From positions 1,906,230 through 1,970,229 of the forward strand of contig NZ_PEGF01000002.1 in NCBI RefSeq assembly GCF_002742635.1: DNA of 64,000 nucleotides. Direction: 5' to 3'. Below, piece after piece: positions 25,672 through 34,371 of this stretch. This DNA is from Caulobacter sp. X (GTDB lineage: Bacteria > Pseudomonadota > Alphaproteobacteria > Caulobacterales > Caulobacteraceae). The position numbers and the translations under genes were made by a program. The notes under the pieces are model-generated. The model saw only the letters and a list, made by a program, of their open reading frames with translations, was not told the DNA's origin and did no database searches. The stretch's first letter is position 1, and the number at the start of each line of letters is the position of its first letter.

Positions 25672-26892
25672 ATGAGCACCGATTTTCACCGTATCCGCCG
25701 CCTGCCGCCGTACGTTTTCGAAGAGGTCAACAAGATCAAGGCGCGTTTGCGCGCTGAAGGGACGGACATCATCGACTTCGGCATGGGCAATCCCGACATG
25801 CCGACGCCGCAGCACATCGTCGACAAGCTGATCGAGACCGCCAGGGACCCGAAGGCCGGCCGCTACTCGGCGTCGAAGGGCATCCCGGGCCTGCGCAAGG
25901 CCATGGCCAATTACTATGGCCGCCGTTTCGGCGTGAAGCTGAACCCCGACACCGAGGTCATCGCGACCCTGGGCTCCAAGGAAGGCTTCGCCAACCTCGC
26001 CCAGGCCCTGACCGGGCCGGGCGACGTGATCATCTGCCCGAACCCGGCCTATCCGATCCACGCCTTCGGCTTCATCATGGCTGGCGGCATCATCCGCCAC
26101 GTGCCCGCTCTGTCGCCCGAGGAATATCTCTCCAACATCAGCCGCGCGGTGAAGCACTCGGTGCCGCCGCCCAGCGTGCTGATCCTGTCCTATCCGTCGA
26201 ACCCGACCGCCCAGTGGGTGGACCTCGACTTCTACAAGGATGCGATCGCCCTCGCCAAAAAGCATGACCTGCTGGTCATCAGCGACGTGGCCTATGGCGA
26301 GATCTATTTCGACAACAACCCTCCGCCGTCGGTGCTGCAGGTCGACGGGGCCAAGGACATCGCGGTCGAGGTCAACTCGCTGTCGAAGACCTACGCCATG
26401 GCCGGCTGGCGCGTGGGCATGGTGGTCGGAAACGCCCGAATCTGCGCGGCTCTGGCCCGCGTGAAGTCCTATCTGGACTACGGCGCCTACACGCCGGTGC
26501 AGGTGGCCGCGGCTACCGCGCTGAACGGTCCGCAGGACTGCGTCGACGAGATCCGCGCCATCTACAAGAGCCGCCGCGACACCCTGATCAAGTCGATGCA
26601 GGGCGCGGGCTGGGACATCCCCAATCCGCCGGCCTCGATGTTCGCCTGGGCCAAGATCCCCGAACCCTATCGCGAGGCGGGCTCGATGCTGTTCTCGCGC
26701 CTGCTGATCGAGGAGGCCGGCGTCGCCGTCGCTCCCGGCATCGGCTTTGGTGAGTACGGCGAGGGCTATGTGCGGATCGGTCTGGTCGAGAACGAGCACC
26801 GCATTCGCCAAGCCGCGCGCAATGTGAAGAAATTCATCGCCAACGCCGACTCCATCCTGGCCAAGGCCCACAACAAGATGGAACAGGCCTGA
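25672..26892 (+). CDS. PLP-dependent aminotransferase, class I/II (AlaC-like)
   Basis: This 406-residue fold-type I aminotransferase has IDFGMGNPDMPTP at residues 27-39, the PLP lysine in SLSKTYAMAGWRVG and the late Arg block GFGEYGEGYVRIGLVENE. It resembles AlaC and LL-diaminopimelate aminotransferase-like enzymes, so alanine or aspartate-family amino acids are likely substrates. Its position 37 bases before homoserine dehydrogenase suggests a link with threonine/methionine synthesis. Confidence 0.9.
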   Translation: MSTDFHRIRRLPPYVFEEVNKIKARLRAEGTDIIDFGMGNPDMPTPQHIVDKLIETARDPKAGRYSASKGIPGLRKAMANYYGRRFGVKLNPDTEVIATLGSKEGFANLAQALTGPGDVIICPNPAYPIHAFGFIMAGGIIRHVPALSPEEYLSNISRAVKHSVPPPSVLILSYPSNPTAQWVDLDFYKDAIALAKKHDLLVISDVAYGEIYFDNNPPPSVLQVDGAKDIAVEVNSLSKTYAMAGWRVGMVVGNARICAALARVKSYLDYGAYTPVQVAAATALNGPQDCVDEIRAIYKSRRDTLIKSMQGAGWDIPNPPASMFAWAKIPEPYREAGSMLFSRLLIEEAGVAVAPGIGFGEYGEGYVRIGLVENEHRIRQAARNVKKFIANADSILAKAHNKMEQA

Positions 26893-26929
26893 GGCAGGCC
26901 TTTCCCGACGGCGTAACGAGGACTCGAAG

Positions 26930-28219
26930 ATGACGAACAAGACCTGGCGCGTCGGCGTCGCGGGCCTGGGCACCGTGGGCGGCGGCCTCCTGCAGTTCCT
27001 GGCCGACCGCCCCGGCTTCGCGCCGGCGGGTGACAAGGCCGTTGTGACCGCTGTCTCGGCGCGGTCGAAGTCGCGGCCGCGCACGGTCGACATCTCGAGC
27101 CTCGCCTGGTTCGACGATCCGGTGGCCCTGGCCGGCTCGCCGGATATCGACCTGTTCGTCGAACTGATCGGCGGCTCCGACGGCCCGGCCAAGGCCGCCG
27201 TCGAGACCGCGCTGAAGGCCGGCAAGCCGGTGGTCACCGCCAACAAGGCCCTGATCGCCGTCCACGGCGCCGAGCTGGCCGCGCTCGCCGAGTCTCAAGG
27301 CGTGCCGCTGTTGTTCGAGGCGGCCGTCATGGGCGGCACCCCTGCGGTGAAGATGCTGCGCGAGGCCATGGTCGGCGACGACGTCGTCAGCGTCGCCGGC
27401 ATCCTCAACGGCACCTGCAACTTCATCCTCTCGGAGATGGAGAAGACCGGCCGCTCGTTCGCCGACGTGCTGCGCGAGGCTCAGGGCCTGGGCTATGCCG
27501 AGGCCGACCCCACCATGGATGTCGGCGGCTTCGACGCCGGCCACAAGATCAGCATCCTGGCCGCCCTGGCCTTCGGCTGCGCCCCGAACTTCGAGGCCGC
27601 CGAGATCGAGGGGATCAGCGACGTCGACCTGCTCGACATCAAGCTGGCCAAGGACCTGGGCTACCGCATCAAGCTGATCGCCGGCGCGGCCAAGGCCGAG
27701 GATGGCGTGGCGGTGAAGGTGCATCCGTCGCTGGTGCCGTTGGATCATCCGCTGGCCCAGGCGGGCGGGGCGCTGAACGCGCTGTTCATCGAGGGCACGC
27801 GGATTGGCCGCATCTTCATCCAGGGGCCGGGCGCGGGCGCGGGGCCGACCGCCGCCGCCGTCGCCGCCGACATCGCCGACGTGATGACCAAGGCCGTGCG
27901 CCCCGTCTTCCAGGCCCCGGCCGGACAGCTGAAGCCGTTCATCGCCATCGACCCGGCCCGCGCGGTGGGCAAGGCCTATCTGCGGATCATGGTCCAGGAC
28001 CAGCCCGGCGTGATTGCGGCGATCTCGGAAACCCTGGCCGAATGCGGCGTCTCGATCGACAGCTTCCTGCAAAAGCCCATCGAAGGCGCGGGCGGGGTGC
28101 CGATCGTGCTCGTTACCCATGCGACCCCGGAATCGAAGCTGCTGGATGCGATTAGCCGCATCGAAAAGCTGCAGACCGTGCTAGAGCGTCCCCGCCTTCT
28201 GCGCGTCGCGCGCATCTAA
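26930..28219 (+). CDS. hom: Homoserine dehydrogenase
   Basis: Homoserine dehydrogenase reduces aspartate semialdehyde to homoserine, the branch point to threonine and methionine. The 429-residue product has an NAD(P)-binding GLGTVGGGLL motif, the catalytic region AAVMGGTPAVKMLRE and GLGYAEADPTMDVGGFDAGHK. A C-terminal ACT domain from about residue 350 (IMVQDQPGVIAAISETLAE) is probably the threonine feedback site. Confidence 0.95.
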   Translation: MTNKTWRVGVAGLGTVGGGLLQFLADRPGFAPAGDKAVVTAVSARSKSRPRTVDISSLAWFDDPVALAGSPDIDLFVELIGGSDGPAKAAVETALKAGKPVVTANKALIAVHGAELAALAESQGVPLLFEAAVMGGTPAVKMLREAMVGDDVVSVAGILNGTCNFILSEMEKTGRSFADVLREAQGLGYAEADPTMDVGGFDAGHKISILAALAFGCAPNFEAAEIEGISDVDLLDIKLAKDLGYRIKLIAGAAKAEDGVAVKVHPSLVPLDHPLAQAGGALNALFIEGTRIGRIFIQGPGAGAGPTAAAVAADIADVMTKAVRPVFQAPAGQLKPFIAIDPARAVGKAYLRIMVQDQPGVIAAISETLAECGVSIDSFLQKPIEGAGGVPIVLVTHATPESKLLDAISRIEKLQTVLERPRLLRVARI

Positions 28220-28293
28220 CGACCTGGAAAAATCCGGGCGCTGAAGGCGACATTGGGAACTAGGCCTCCGGCTGCGGGGGCTAGGAGAAACGG

Positions 28294-29247
28294 ATGAGTT
28301 CGAACACCCTGGACCGCTCGCTGGTCCTGGACGCCGTTCGCGTGACCGAGGCCGCCGCCATCGCCTCCTGGACGATGCTGGGTCGTGGCGACGAGATGGC
28401 CGCCGATCAGGCCGCCGTCGACGCCATGCGCAATGCGCTCAACGAGCTGAACATCGACGGCGAGATCGTCATCGGCGAGGGCGAGCGCGACGAGGCGCCG
28501 ATGCTCTACATTGGGGAGAAGGTCGGGACGGGGAAGGGGCCCCAGATCGACATCGCCCTGGACCCGCTGGAAGGCACGACCCTGGCGGCCAAGGCCCAGC
28601 CCAACGCGCTGACGGTCATGGCCTGGGCGCCCAAGGGCACGCTGCTGAACGCGCCCGACACCTACATGGACAAGATCGCCTGCGGGCCGGGCCTGCCGGC
28701 TGGCGTGATCGACCTGGACCGCTCTCCGGCTGAGAACGTCAAGGCGCTCGCGGAAGCTAAGGGCGTCGCCCCGACCGAAATCACGGTCTGCGTGCTGGAC
28801 CGTCCGCGCCACGCCGAGATCATCGCCAAGGTTCGCGCCGCCGGCGCCCGTATCCACCTGATCACCGACGGCGACATCGCCGGCGTGATCAACACCACCG
28901 ATCCGTCCACCGGCATCGACCTCTACCTCGGCTCCGGCGGCGCGCCCGAAGGCGTGCTGGCCTGCGCGGCGCTGAAGTGCGTCGGGGGCCAGTTCCAGGG
29001 ACGTCTGCTGTTCCGCAGCGCCGACGAGCGCGCTCGCGCGGCGCGCTGGGGCGTGACTGATCTCGACAAGAAGTACGACCTGCACGAGATCGTCCGCGAC
29101 GAGGCGATCTTCGCCGCCACCGGCGTCACGCGCGGCGGGCTGGTCGACGGCGTCGTCTTCCGTGACGGCTGCGTCCACACCCACACCCTGGTGATGAACT
29201 CCTCGACGGGCACGGTCCGCGAGGTCCGCATGAAGCGGAAGGTCTGA
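28294..29247 (+). CDS. glpX: Fructose-1,6-bisphosphatase class II
   Basis: GlpX hydrolyses fructose 1,6-bisphosphate in gluconeogenesis. The 317-residue product carries GEIVIGEGERDEAPMLYIGE and ALDPLEGTTLAA, the lithium-sensitive phosphatase metal motif, and TDGDIAGVI. AGGAG precedes the ATG. It is immediately followed by a class I fructose-1,6-bisphosphatase, so two unrelated isozymes sit side by side. It lies downstream of hom, with 74 bases between. Confidence 0.95.
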   Translation: MSSNTLDRSLVLDAVRVTEAAAIASWTMLGRGDEMAADQAAVDAMRNALNELNIDGEIVIGEGERDEAPMLYIGEKVGTGKGPQIDIALDPLEGTTLAAKAQPNALTVMAWAPKGTLLNAPDTYMDKIACGPGLPAGVIDLDRSPAENVKALAEAKGVAPTEITVCVLDRPRHAEIIAKVRAAGARIHLITDGDIAGVINTTDPSTGIDLYLGSGGAPEGVLACAALKCVGGQFQGRLLFRSADERARAARWGVTDLDKKYDLHEIVRDEAIFAATGVTRGGLVDGVVFRDGCVHTHTLVMNSSTGTVREVRMKRKV

Positions 29248-29308
29248 AACCTTCCTGTCACGGTCGTCCGCTAGAGGCGGCCGTCCTGCTCTGGTTTAGA
29301 GGTTGCCC

Positions 29309-30286
29309 ATGACCACCTTTGTCGACTTGGCCGCCTGGCTCGCGGCGGAGCCGGCGGACGCCGCCCTGAAGGAAGTCGTCCAGACCGTTGCGGCGACCTG
29401 CGCGCAGATCAGCCGCGTGGTGGCCTCTGGCGCGCTGTCCGGCAGCCTGGGCGCCGCGGGCAGCACCAACGTGCAGGACGAAGAACAGAAGAAGCTCGAC
29501 GTCATCACCAACGACATGCTGAGCGACGCCCTGAAGGCCTGCGGCCCCGTCGCGGGCCTCGCCTCGGAAGAGCTAGAAGAGGTCGAGCCGACCGGCCGTG
29601 TCGGCGGCTATCTCGTCACCTTCGATCCGCTGGACGGCTCCAGCAATATCGACGTCAATGTCTCGGTCGGCACGATCTTCTCGGTGCTGCCGGCGCCGAC
29701 CGGCCATGCGCCGACCGAAGCCGATTTCCTGCAGCCCGGCCGCAACCAGGTCGCCGCCGGCTACGCGGTCTATGGTCCGCAGACCATGCTGGTCCTGACG
29801 CTGTCGAGCGGGGTCAACGCCTTTACGCTCAGCGCCGACGGCCAGTGGCTGCTGACCCATCCCGATCTGAGCATCAAGCCCGACACCGCCGAGTTCGCGA
29901 TCAACATGTCGAACCAGCGCCACTGGGCCGAGCCGGTGCGCCGCTACATCGACGGCTGCCTGAGGGGCAAGGAAGGTCCTCGGGCCAAGAACTTCAACAT
30001 GCGCTGGATCGCCTCGATGGTGGCCGACGTCCACCGCATCATGATGCGCGGCGGGATCTTCATGTACCCCTGGGACGCCCGCGAGCCCGGCAAGCCCGGC
30101 AAGCTGCGCCTGATGTACGAAGCCAACCCCATGGGGCTCGTGGTCGAGCGCGCCGGCGGCAAGGCGACCGACGGCGTCGAGCGCATCCTCGACATCCAGC
30201 CGACCAAGCTGCACCAGCGCGTGCCGGTGGTCCTGGGCTCGGCCAACGAGGTCGAAGAGGTCCGCGCGGAGACGCTGCGGGGCTGA
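29309..30286 (+). CDS. fbp: Fructose-1,6-bisphosphatase class I
   Basis: This 325-residue enzyme is of the class I family. It shows the metal-binding block VTFDPLDGSSNIDVNVSVGTIFSV near residues 100-125 and KLRLMYEANPMGLVVERAGGKATDG toward the C terminus. It catalyses the same reaction as the GlpX enzyme upstream. The ATG at 29309 (MTTFVDL) is chosen; an in-frame TTG six bases earlier is less likely. Confidence 0.94.
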   Translation: MTTFVDLAAWLAAEPADAALKEVVQTVAATCAQISRVVASGALSGSLGAAGSTNVQDEEQKKLDVITNDMLSDALKACGPVAGLASEELEEVEPTGRVGGYLVTFDPLDGSSNIDVNVSVGTIFSVLPAPTGHAPTEADFLQPGRNQVAAGYAVYGPQTMLVLTLSSGVNAFTLSADGQWLLTHPDLSIKPDTAEFAINMSNQRHWAEPVRRYIDGCLRGKEGPRAKNFNMRWIASMVADVHRIMMRGGIFMYPWDAREPGKPGKLRLMYEANPMGLVVERAGGKATDGVERILDIQPTKLHQRVPVVLGSANEVEEVRAETLRG

Positions 30287-30332
30287 GCTGCGTCCGCGAC
30301 TGTCATAGCGGTGTCGCATGGAGCGAATCCGC

Positions 30333-32168
30333 ATGACCGGATACTCTGCCGCCATGGCCGCCGACGGTGTCTCGAATCTCGTTCCCAGCGCCTTCCTTGG
30401 CGTTGAACGCTCCCTCAGCGGTCGGGCCTGGCGCGAGCGCGCCGCCGATCCGCTGGTGGTGCGCGACATCCAGCAGCGGCACGGCCTGATCGAGCCCTTG
30501 GCGCGCGCCCTGGCGGCGCGCGGCGTCTCTCTTGAGCAGTCCGAGCACTATCTGCGCCCGACCCTGAAGGCGCTGTTTCCCGATCCGTCCAGCTTCACCG
30601 ACATGGACCGGGCCGCCGAGATCCTGATCGACGCCCTGGAACAGGGGCGGCCGACCATGGTCTTCGCGGACTATGACGTCGATGGCGCGACCAGCGCCGC
30701 CCAGCTTGTCCGGTGGTTCCGCTACATGGGCGTCGAGCTGCCGATCTACATCCCCGACCGCCTGACCGAGGGCTACGGACCCAGTCCCGCCGCCTTCCGC
30801 AAGATCCGCGAGAGCGGCGCGGAGTTGGTCGTGACGCTGGACTGCGGCGCGGCCGCCTATGACGCCATCGCCAGCGCCGGGGAGATCGGACTCGAGGTCG
30901 TGGTCATCGACCACCACCTGATGCGCGAGGATCCGCCCGCCGCGGCCGCCGTCGTCAATCCGAACCGTCCGGGCTGCCAGAGCGGCCAGGGCGTCTTGGC
31001 CGCCGCCGGAGTCACCTTCGTGCTGCTGGCCGCTCTCAATCGCGAAGCGCGCAAGCGGGGCTTGTTCACCGAAGAACGGCCCCAACCGGACCCGCGCCAG
31101 TGGCTGGACCTCGTCGCCCTGGGCGAGGTCTGCGACGTGACCCAGCTGGTCGGCTTCAACCGCGCCCTGACGGCGCTGGGCCTGCGGACCATGGGCGCCT
31201 GGGCCAACCCCGGGCTCAAGGCGCTGTTCGAGGTGGGCAAGGGCTCTGGGCCGCCGTCGGTGTTCCACGCGGGGTTCATCCTGGGCCCCAGGATCAACGC
31301 CGGCGGCCGCATCGGCCGCTCGGACCTGGGCGCGCGCCTGTTGTCCACGGACGATCCGATCGAGGCTCGGGCCCTGGCGGAAGAGCTGGACGGCCTCAAT
31401 ACCGAGCGCAAGGCCGTCGAGGCGGCTGTGGTCGAGGAAGCCGCCGCCATGCTGGAGCGCGGCAATCTCAACCCCGGCGCGCCGGTCATCGTTGTCGCCG
31501 GTGAGGACTGGCATCCTGGCGTGATCGGCATCGTCGCCGGCCGCCTGCGCGAGCGCTATCGCAAGCCGGTGGTGGTGATCGGGATCGACCGCGCGGCCAA
31601 TGTCGGCAAAGGCTCTGGCCGCTCGCAGCCGGGTGTGAATCTGGGGCGCGCGATCCAGGCCGCCTTCGAGGCGGGGCTCTTGATGGCCGGTGGCGGGCAC
31701 GCGATGGCGGCGGGGCTGTCGATTCGTCCCGAGATGATTCCCGAGTTTCGCGCCTTCCTCGAGGAGCGACTGGCAGGCGAGATGGAGGCGGCGGGCGCCG
31801 AGGCGGTCGAGATCGACGTCCTGCTCCAGCCCCGCGCCGCGAGTCGGGCGTTGCACGACGACTTCCAGCGCCTCGCGCCCTTCGGTCCCGGCAACCCCGA
31901 GCCCATGTTCGCCATGACCCAGGTGCGGCCCGATCGCGTGACGGCCTTGAAGGGCGGACATGTGAGGCTGGATCTCGTCGGACCCACCGGCGATCGAATC
32001 AAGGCCGTCAGCTGGCGCAGCGCCGAAACGCCGCTGGGGCGGCGGCTGCTCGCCGGCGGCGGCGCGCTGGATGTCGCAGGTCGACTCAAGCCGGACGATT
32101 ACATGGGCCGTAACGGCGTGCAGTTCGAGATCGAAGACGCTCATGACCCGCGGGCGCGCTACGCCTGA
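30333..32168 (+). CDS. recJ: Single-stranded-DNA-specific exonuclease RecJ
   Basis: RecJ is a 5' to 3' single-strand exonuclease in recombination and mismatch repair. The product of about 611 residues has the DHH-family motifs VFADYDVDGATSAAQL, VVTLDCGAAA, VVVIDHHL and the DHHA1 block GGGHAMAAGLSI, with a C-terminal OB fold. I choose ATG 30333 because GGAGCG lies eight bases upstream; ATG 30318 is an alternative adding five residues. Its stop lies about 135 bases before the tandem tRNA-Glu genes. Confidence 0.94.
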   Translation: MTGYSAAMAADGVSNLVPSAFLGVERSLSGRAWRERAADPLVVRDIQQRHGLIEPLARALAARGVSLEQSEHYLRPTLKALFPDPSSFTDMDRAAEILIDALEQGRPTMVFADYDVDGATSAAQLVRWFRYMGVELPIYIPDRLTEGYGPSPAAFRKIRESGAELVVTLDCGAAAYDAIASAGEIGLEVVVIDHHLMREDPPAAAAVVNPNRPGCQSGQGVLAAAGVTFVLLAALNREARKRGLFTEERPQPDPRQWLDLVALGEVCDVTQLVGFNRALTALGLRTMGAWANPGLKALFEVGKGSGPPSVFHAGFILGPRINAGGRIGRSDLGARLLSTDDPIEARALAEELDGLNTERKAVEAAVVEEAAAMLERGNLNPGAPVIVVAGEDWHPGVIGIVAGRLRERYRKPVVVIGIDRAANVGKGSGRSQPGVNLGRAIQAAFEAGLLMAGGGHAMAAGLSIRPEMIPEFRAFLEERLAGEMEAAGAEAVEIDVLLQPRAASRALHDDFQRLAPFGPGNPEPMFAMTQVRPDRVTALKGGHVRLDLVGPTGDRIKAVSWRSAETPLGRRLLAGGGALDVAGRLKPDDYMGRNGVQFEIEDAHDPRARYA

Positions 32169-32253
32169 TCGCATGTCCGACGGCCTCGCGCGTCCATCCC
32201 CCCTGGGCCGCGCCAGAGGATGTGGACGGAGCGAAAAAATGATTTCCAGCGGG

Positions 32254-32282
32254 TTGCGCGGCCCAAGAGGCGCGGCTATACA
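32254..32282 (+). promoter_or_regulatory. Promoter of the tandem tRNA-Glu genes
   Basis: TTGCGC at 32254-32259 and TATACA at 32277-32282 are separated by 17 bases. The first tRNA starts 22 bases beyond the -10 element. Confidence 0.6.
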
Positions 32283-32303
32283 CCCGCTTCCTCGCGGGGC
32301 CGT

Positions 32304-32378
32304 GGTCCCTTCGTCTATCGGTTAGGACGCCAGATTTTCAATCTGGAGAGAGGGGTTCGACTCCCCTAGGGACTGCCA
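32304..32378 (+). tRNA. tRNA-Glu (anticodon TTC), copy 1
   Basis: This is a 75-base cloverleaf. GGTCCCT pairs with AGGGACT (first pair G-T), the anticodon arm is CCAGA-TTTTCAA-TCTGG, and the 3' end GCCA is encoded. It is identical to the second copy 48 bases downstream. Confidence 0.96.
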
Positions 32379-32425
32379 CCCGCGAGGCCATATCTCGACG
32401 ATGTTCCCGCCCAGGGCGGTTACGT

Positions 32426-32500
32426 GGTCCCTTCGTCTATCGGTTAGGACGCCAGATTTTCAATCTGGAGAGAGGGGTTCGACTCCCCTAGGGACTGCCA
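32426..32500 (+). tRNA. tRNA-Glu (anticodon TTC), copy 2
   Basis: This is an exact duplicate of the preceding tRNA-Glu, including anticodon loop and encoded CCA. No separate promoter is evident in the 47-base spacer, so both are probably processed from one transcript. Confidence 0.96.
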
Positions 32501-32598
32501 TTCCTCGGTTGTATTTCAGAGTGTTTCTGGATTGTGTCTGCGGCGAAATGTCGCGGATGACGCTTGCGTGGCCGTTTGACGCGATTTCGTCATTGACG

Positions 32599-32627
32599 GT
32601 TCTCCTTACGCGAGAACACTGTTCTCG
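32599..32627. promoter_or_regulatory. Overlapping perfect dyads upstream of the double cold-shock gene
   Basis: GTTCTC at 32599-32604 pairs with GAGAAC at 32612-32617 across 7 bases. CGAGAAC at 32611-32617 pairs with GTTCTCG at 32621-32627 across 3 bases. The two dyads share one arm, so alternative RNA hairpins or adjacent operator sites are possible. It is about 45 bases before the start codon. Confidence 0.45.
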
Positions 32628-32671
32628 TGTGCTCGCTCCGATGGGCTGATCAAGCGAGCCAGAGGGGTGGG

Positions 32672-33265
32672 ATGTCTGGTTACGATTTCGAGGACGCCGC
32701 GGCGCACGAGGAGTTCGTGCGCATCAGCGGCAAGGTGAAGTGGTTCGACGCCGGCAAGGGCTATGGGTTCATCATACCCGATGATCCAGGCCAGACTGGG
32801 CTGAAGGACGTGCTTCTGCATGTGACGTCGCTACGCAATTGCGGACGCGAAACCGCCATGGAAGGCGCGGTCATCGTTTGCGACGTGGTTCGAAGGCCCA
32901 AGGGCTGGCAGGTCAGCGAGGTCGTCAATCTCGACGAAAGCTCAGCGCCCATGCCGATCGAACGGCAGAGGCGAACCTTCGCCGACGGTCCGCCGCGGCG
33001 TGACGGTCCGCGCCCGGACGGCCATGGCCGTGGCGCGCTGGTCCCGGAGGGGCCGGCCGAGCACGCCAAGGTCAAGTGGTTCAACAGGACCAAGGGCTAC
33101 GGCTTCGTGGTGCGCGACGCCGAGCCGGGCGATATCTTCGTCCATATCGAGACGCTGCGGCGCGGGGGCTTGGAAGATCTCCAGCCCGGCGACGATGTCT
33201 TGGTTCGGTTCGCCCGCGGTCCTAAGGGGCTGGTGGTGGCCGAGATCACCGCCGGGGACGCCTGA
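32672..33265 (+). CDS. Double cold-shock domain protein
   Basis: This 197-residue protein has two CspA-like nucleic-acid-binding domains. The first spans about residues 18-85 (GKVKWFDAGKGYGFIIPDD). The second spans about 132-193 (AKVKWFNRTKGYGFVVRD, DIFVHIETLRR). A basic, Pro/Arg/Gly-rich linker joins them. Two-domain cold-shock proteins are known in Caulobacter and relatives, acting as RNA chaperones or transcription antiterminators, often in stationary phase. GAGGGG precedes the ATG. The leader carries unusual dyads listed separately. Confidence 0.93.
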   Translation: MSGYDFEDAAAHEEFVRISGKVKWFDAGKGYGFIIPDDPGQTGLKDVLLHVTSLRNCGRETAMEGAVIVCDVVRRPKGWQVSEVVNLDESSAPMPIERQRRTFADGPPRRDGPRPDGHGRGALVPEGPAEHAKVKWFNRTKGYGFVVRDAEPGDIFVHIETLRRGGLEDLQPGDDVLVRFARGPKGLVVAEITAGDA

Positions 33266-33324
33266 CTTTCGCCGCCCTGATCCGGAAGCTAGTCTTCTTG
33301 GCGAGCTTTCGGACGAGGTGACGT

Positions 33325-33798
33325 GTGGCGGAGCGTATGATCGATAGGCGCGCGATTCTCGCCTTGGCGGGAGGCGCGTGGGCGCTTGGCCTTGACCAGG
33401 CGCGGGCGGCGGGAACCAGGCTGGAGACGGTCGAGGTCGTCACCAGCCGTGGCCGCGCACGCTTTCAGGTCGAGATCGCCGCCACCCAGGCCGAGCAGGC
33501 GAGGGGGCTGATGTTCCGCAAGGCGCTGGCTCCCGACCGCGGCATGCTCTTCACCTACAAACGGCCGCAACCAGCCGCCTACTGGATGAAGAACACGCTG
33601 ATCCCGCTGGACATCATCTTCATCCAGCCAGACGGGCGCATTCTGTCGATCGTCCGCAACGCGCGTCCCCACGACGAGACGCCTCTGCCGTCCGGCGGCC
33701 TCGTCCTTGGCGTGCTCGAAATCGCCGGCGGGCGGGCCGCGCAGCTCGGCATATTGCCGGGCGACCGGGTTTTGCACAGGATCTTCCCGAAAGGATAA
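33325..33798 (+). CDS. Exported DUF192 protein
   Basis: This 157-residue protein has an N-terminal export signal (RRAILALAGGAWALGLDQARA). The DUF192 domain follows, with ARGLMFRKALAPDRGMLFTY, YWMKNTLIPLDIIFI and GVLEIAGGRAAQLGILPGD. The family function is unknown. The GTG at 33325 has GAGG upstream; ATG 33337 is an alternative. It is co-directional with the double cold-shock gene, about 60 bases downstream. Confidence 0.87.
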   Translation: MAERMIDRRAILALAGGAWALGLDQARAAGTRLETVEVVTSRGRARFQVEIAATQAEQARGLMFRKALAPDRGMLFTYKRPQPAAYWMKNTLIPLDIIFIQPDGRILSIVRNARPHDETPLPSGGLVLGVLEIAGGRAAQLGILPGDRVLHRIFPKG

Positions 33799-33810
33799 GG
33801 CTCGCGTCCG

Positions 33811-33839
33811 TTGATCCGCGCGCCGAACCCCTGTAGAGC
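33811..33839 (+). promoter_or_regulatory. Candidate promoter of tRNA-Pro(TGG)
   Basis: TTGATC at 33811-33816 and TAGAGC at 33834-33839 are spaced by 17 bases, with the tRNA starting 19 bases downstream. Confidence 0.5.
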
Positions 33840-33857
33840 AGCCGCCTGCCGATGTTT

Positions 33858-33934
33858 CGGAGCGTAGCGCAGCCTGGTAGCGCATCTGTTTTGGGAGCAG
33901 AGGGTCGCAGGTTCAAATCCTGCCGCTCCGACCA
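33858..33934 (+). tRNA. tRNA-Pro (anticodon TGG)
   Basis: This is a 77-base cloverleaf with acceptor CGGAGCG/CGCTCCG and encoded ACCA. The anticodon arm is TCTGT-TTTGGGA-GCAGA, giving TGG (codon CCA). The T arm contains GGTTCAAATCC. Confidence 0.95.
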
Positions 33935-33960
33935 TCGGTAAGGCACTTTGGGAGAGGTCC

Positions 33961-34266
33961 ATGCTGGCCCGCATCTATCGCCCCGCCAAGAACGCCATGC
34001 AGTCCGGCAAGGCCAAGACCAAGGACTGGGTGCTGGAGTTCGAACCGGCCTCGGCCCGCAAGCCCGACCCGCTGATGGGCTGGACCCAGTCCAGCGACAT
34101 GAACGGCCAGATCCGCCTGACCTTCGACACCCGGGACGAGGCCGTGGCCTATGCGCAGCGGCACGAGATCGCGTTCCAGCTGTTCGAGCCGAAGACGCCC
34201 AAGCGGATCATCAAGGCCTACGCCGACAACTTCGCCGCCAACCGCAAGCAGCCCTGGACGCACTAG
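33961..34266 (+). CDS. Complex I NDUFS4-like subunit (ETC complex I subunit family)
   Basis: This 101-residue protein matches the alphaproteobacterial homologue of the mitochondrial complex I accessory subunit NDUFS4. Features are ARIYRPAKNAMQSGKAKTKDWVLEFEP, MGWTQSSDM, LTFDTRDEAVAYAQRHEI and KRIIKAYADNFAANRKQPWTH. GGGAGAGG precedes the ATG. It sits between tRNA-Pro and tRNA-Arg, at the edge of the accessory region. Confidence 0.92.
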   Translation: MLARIYRPAKNAMQSGKAKTKDWVLEFEPASARKPDPLMGWTQSSDMNGQIRLTFDTRDEAVAYAQRHEIAFQLFEPKTPKRIIKAYADNFAANRKQPWTH

Positions 34267-34283
34267 GGCGCTCGCGGAATAAG
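34255..34283 (+). promoter_or_regulatory. Candidate promoter of tRNA-Arg(TCT)
   Basis: TGGACG at 34255-34260 and AATAAG at 34278-34283 are 17 bases apart; the tRNA begins 12 bases later. The -35 box lies in the end of the preceding gene. Confidence 0.4.
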
Positions 34284-34294
34284 CCGGCCAGCGC

Positions 34295-34371
34295 GCGCCC
34301 TTAGCTCAGCTGGATAGAGCACTCGCCTTCTAAGCGAGCGGTCGCAGGTTCGAATCCTGCAGGGCGCGCCA
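34295..34371 (+). tRNA. tRNA-Arg (anticodon TCT)
   Basis: This is a 77-base cloverleaf. Acceptor GCGCCCT pairs with AGGGCGC, the anticodon arm is CTCGC-CTTCTAA-GCGAG (anticodon TCT, codon AGA), and GCCA is encoded. The opposite-strand recombinase frame ends within the anticodon loop at 34330, so the tRNA 3' half is a likely attachment site of the neighbouring element. Confidence 0.96.

Noticed and set aside
32599..32627. SOS (LexA) box upstream of the cold-shock gene
   Set aside because: The alphaproteobacterial LexA site is GTTC-N7-GTTC as a direct repeat; here the two GTTC words are about 18 bases apart and in palindromes.
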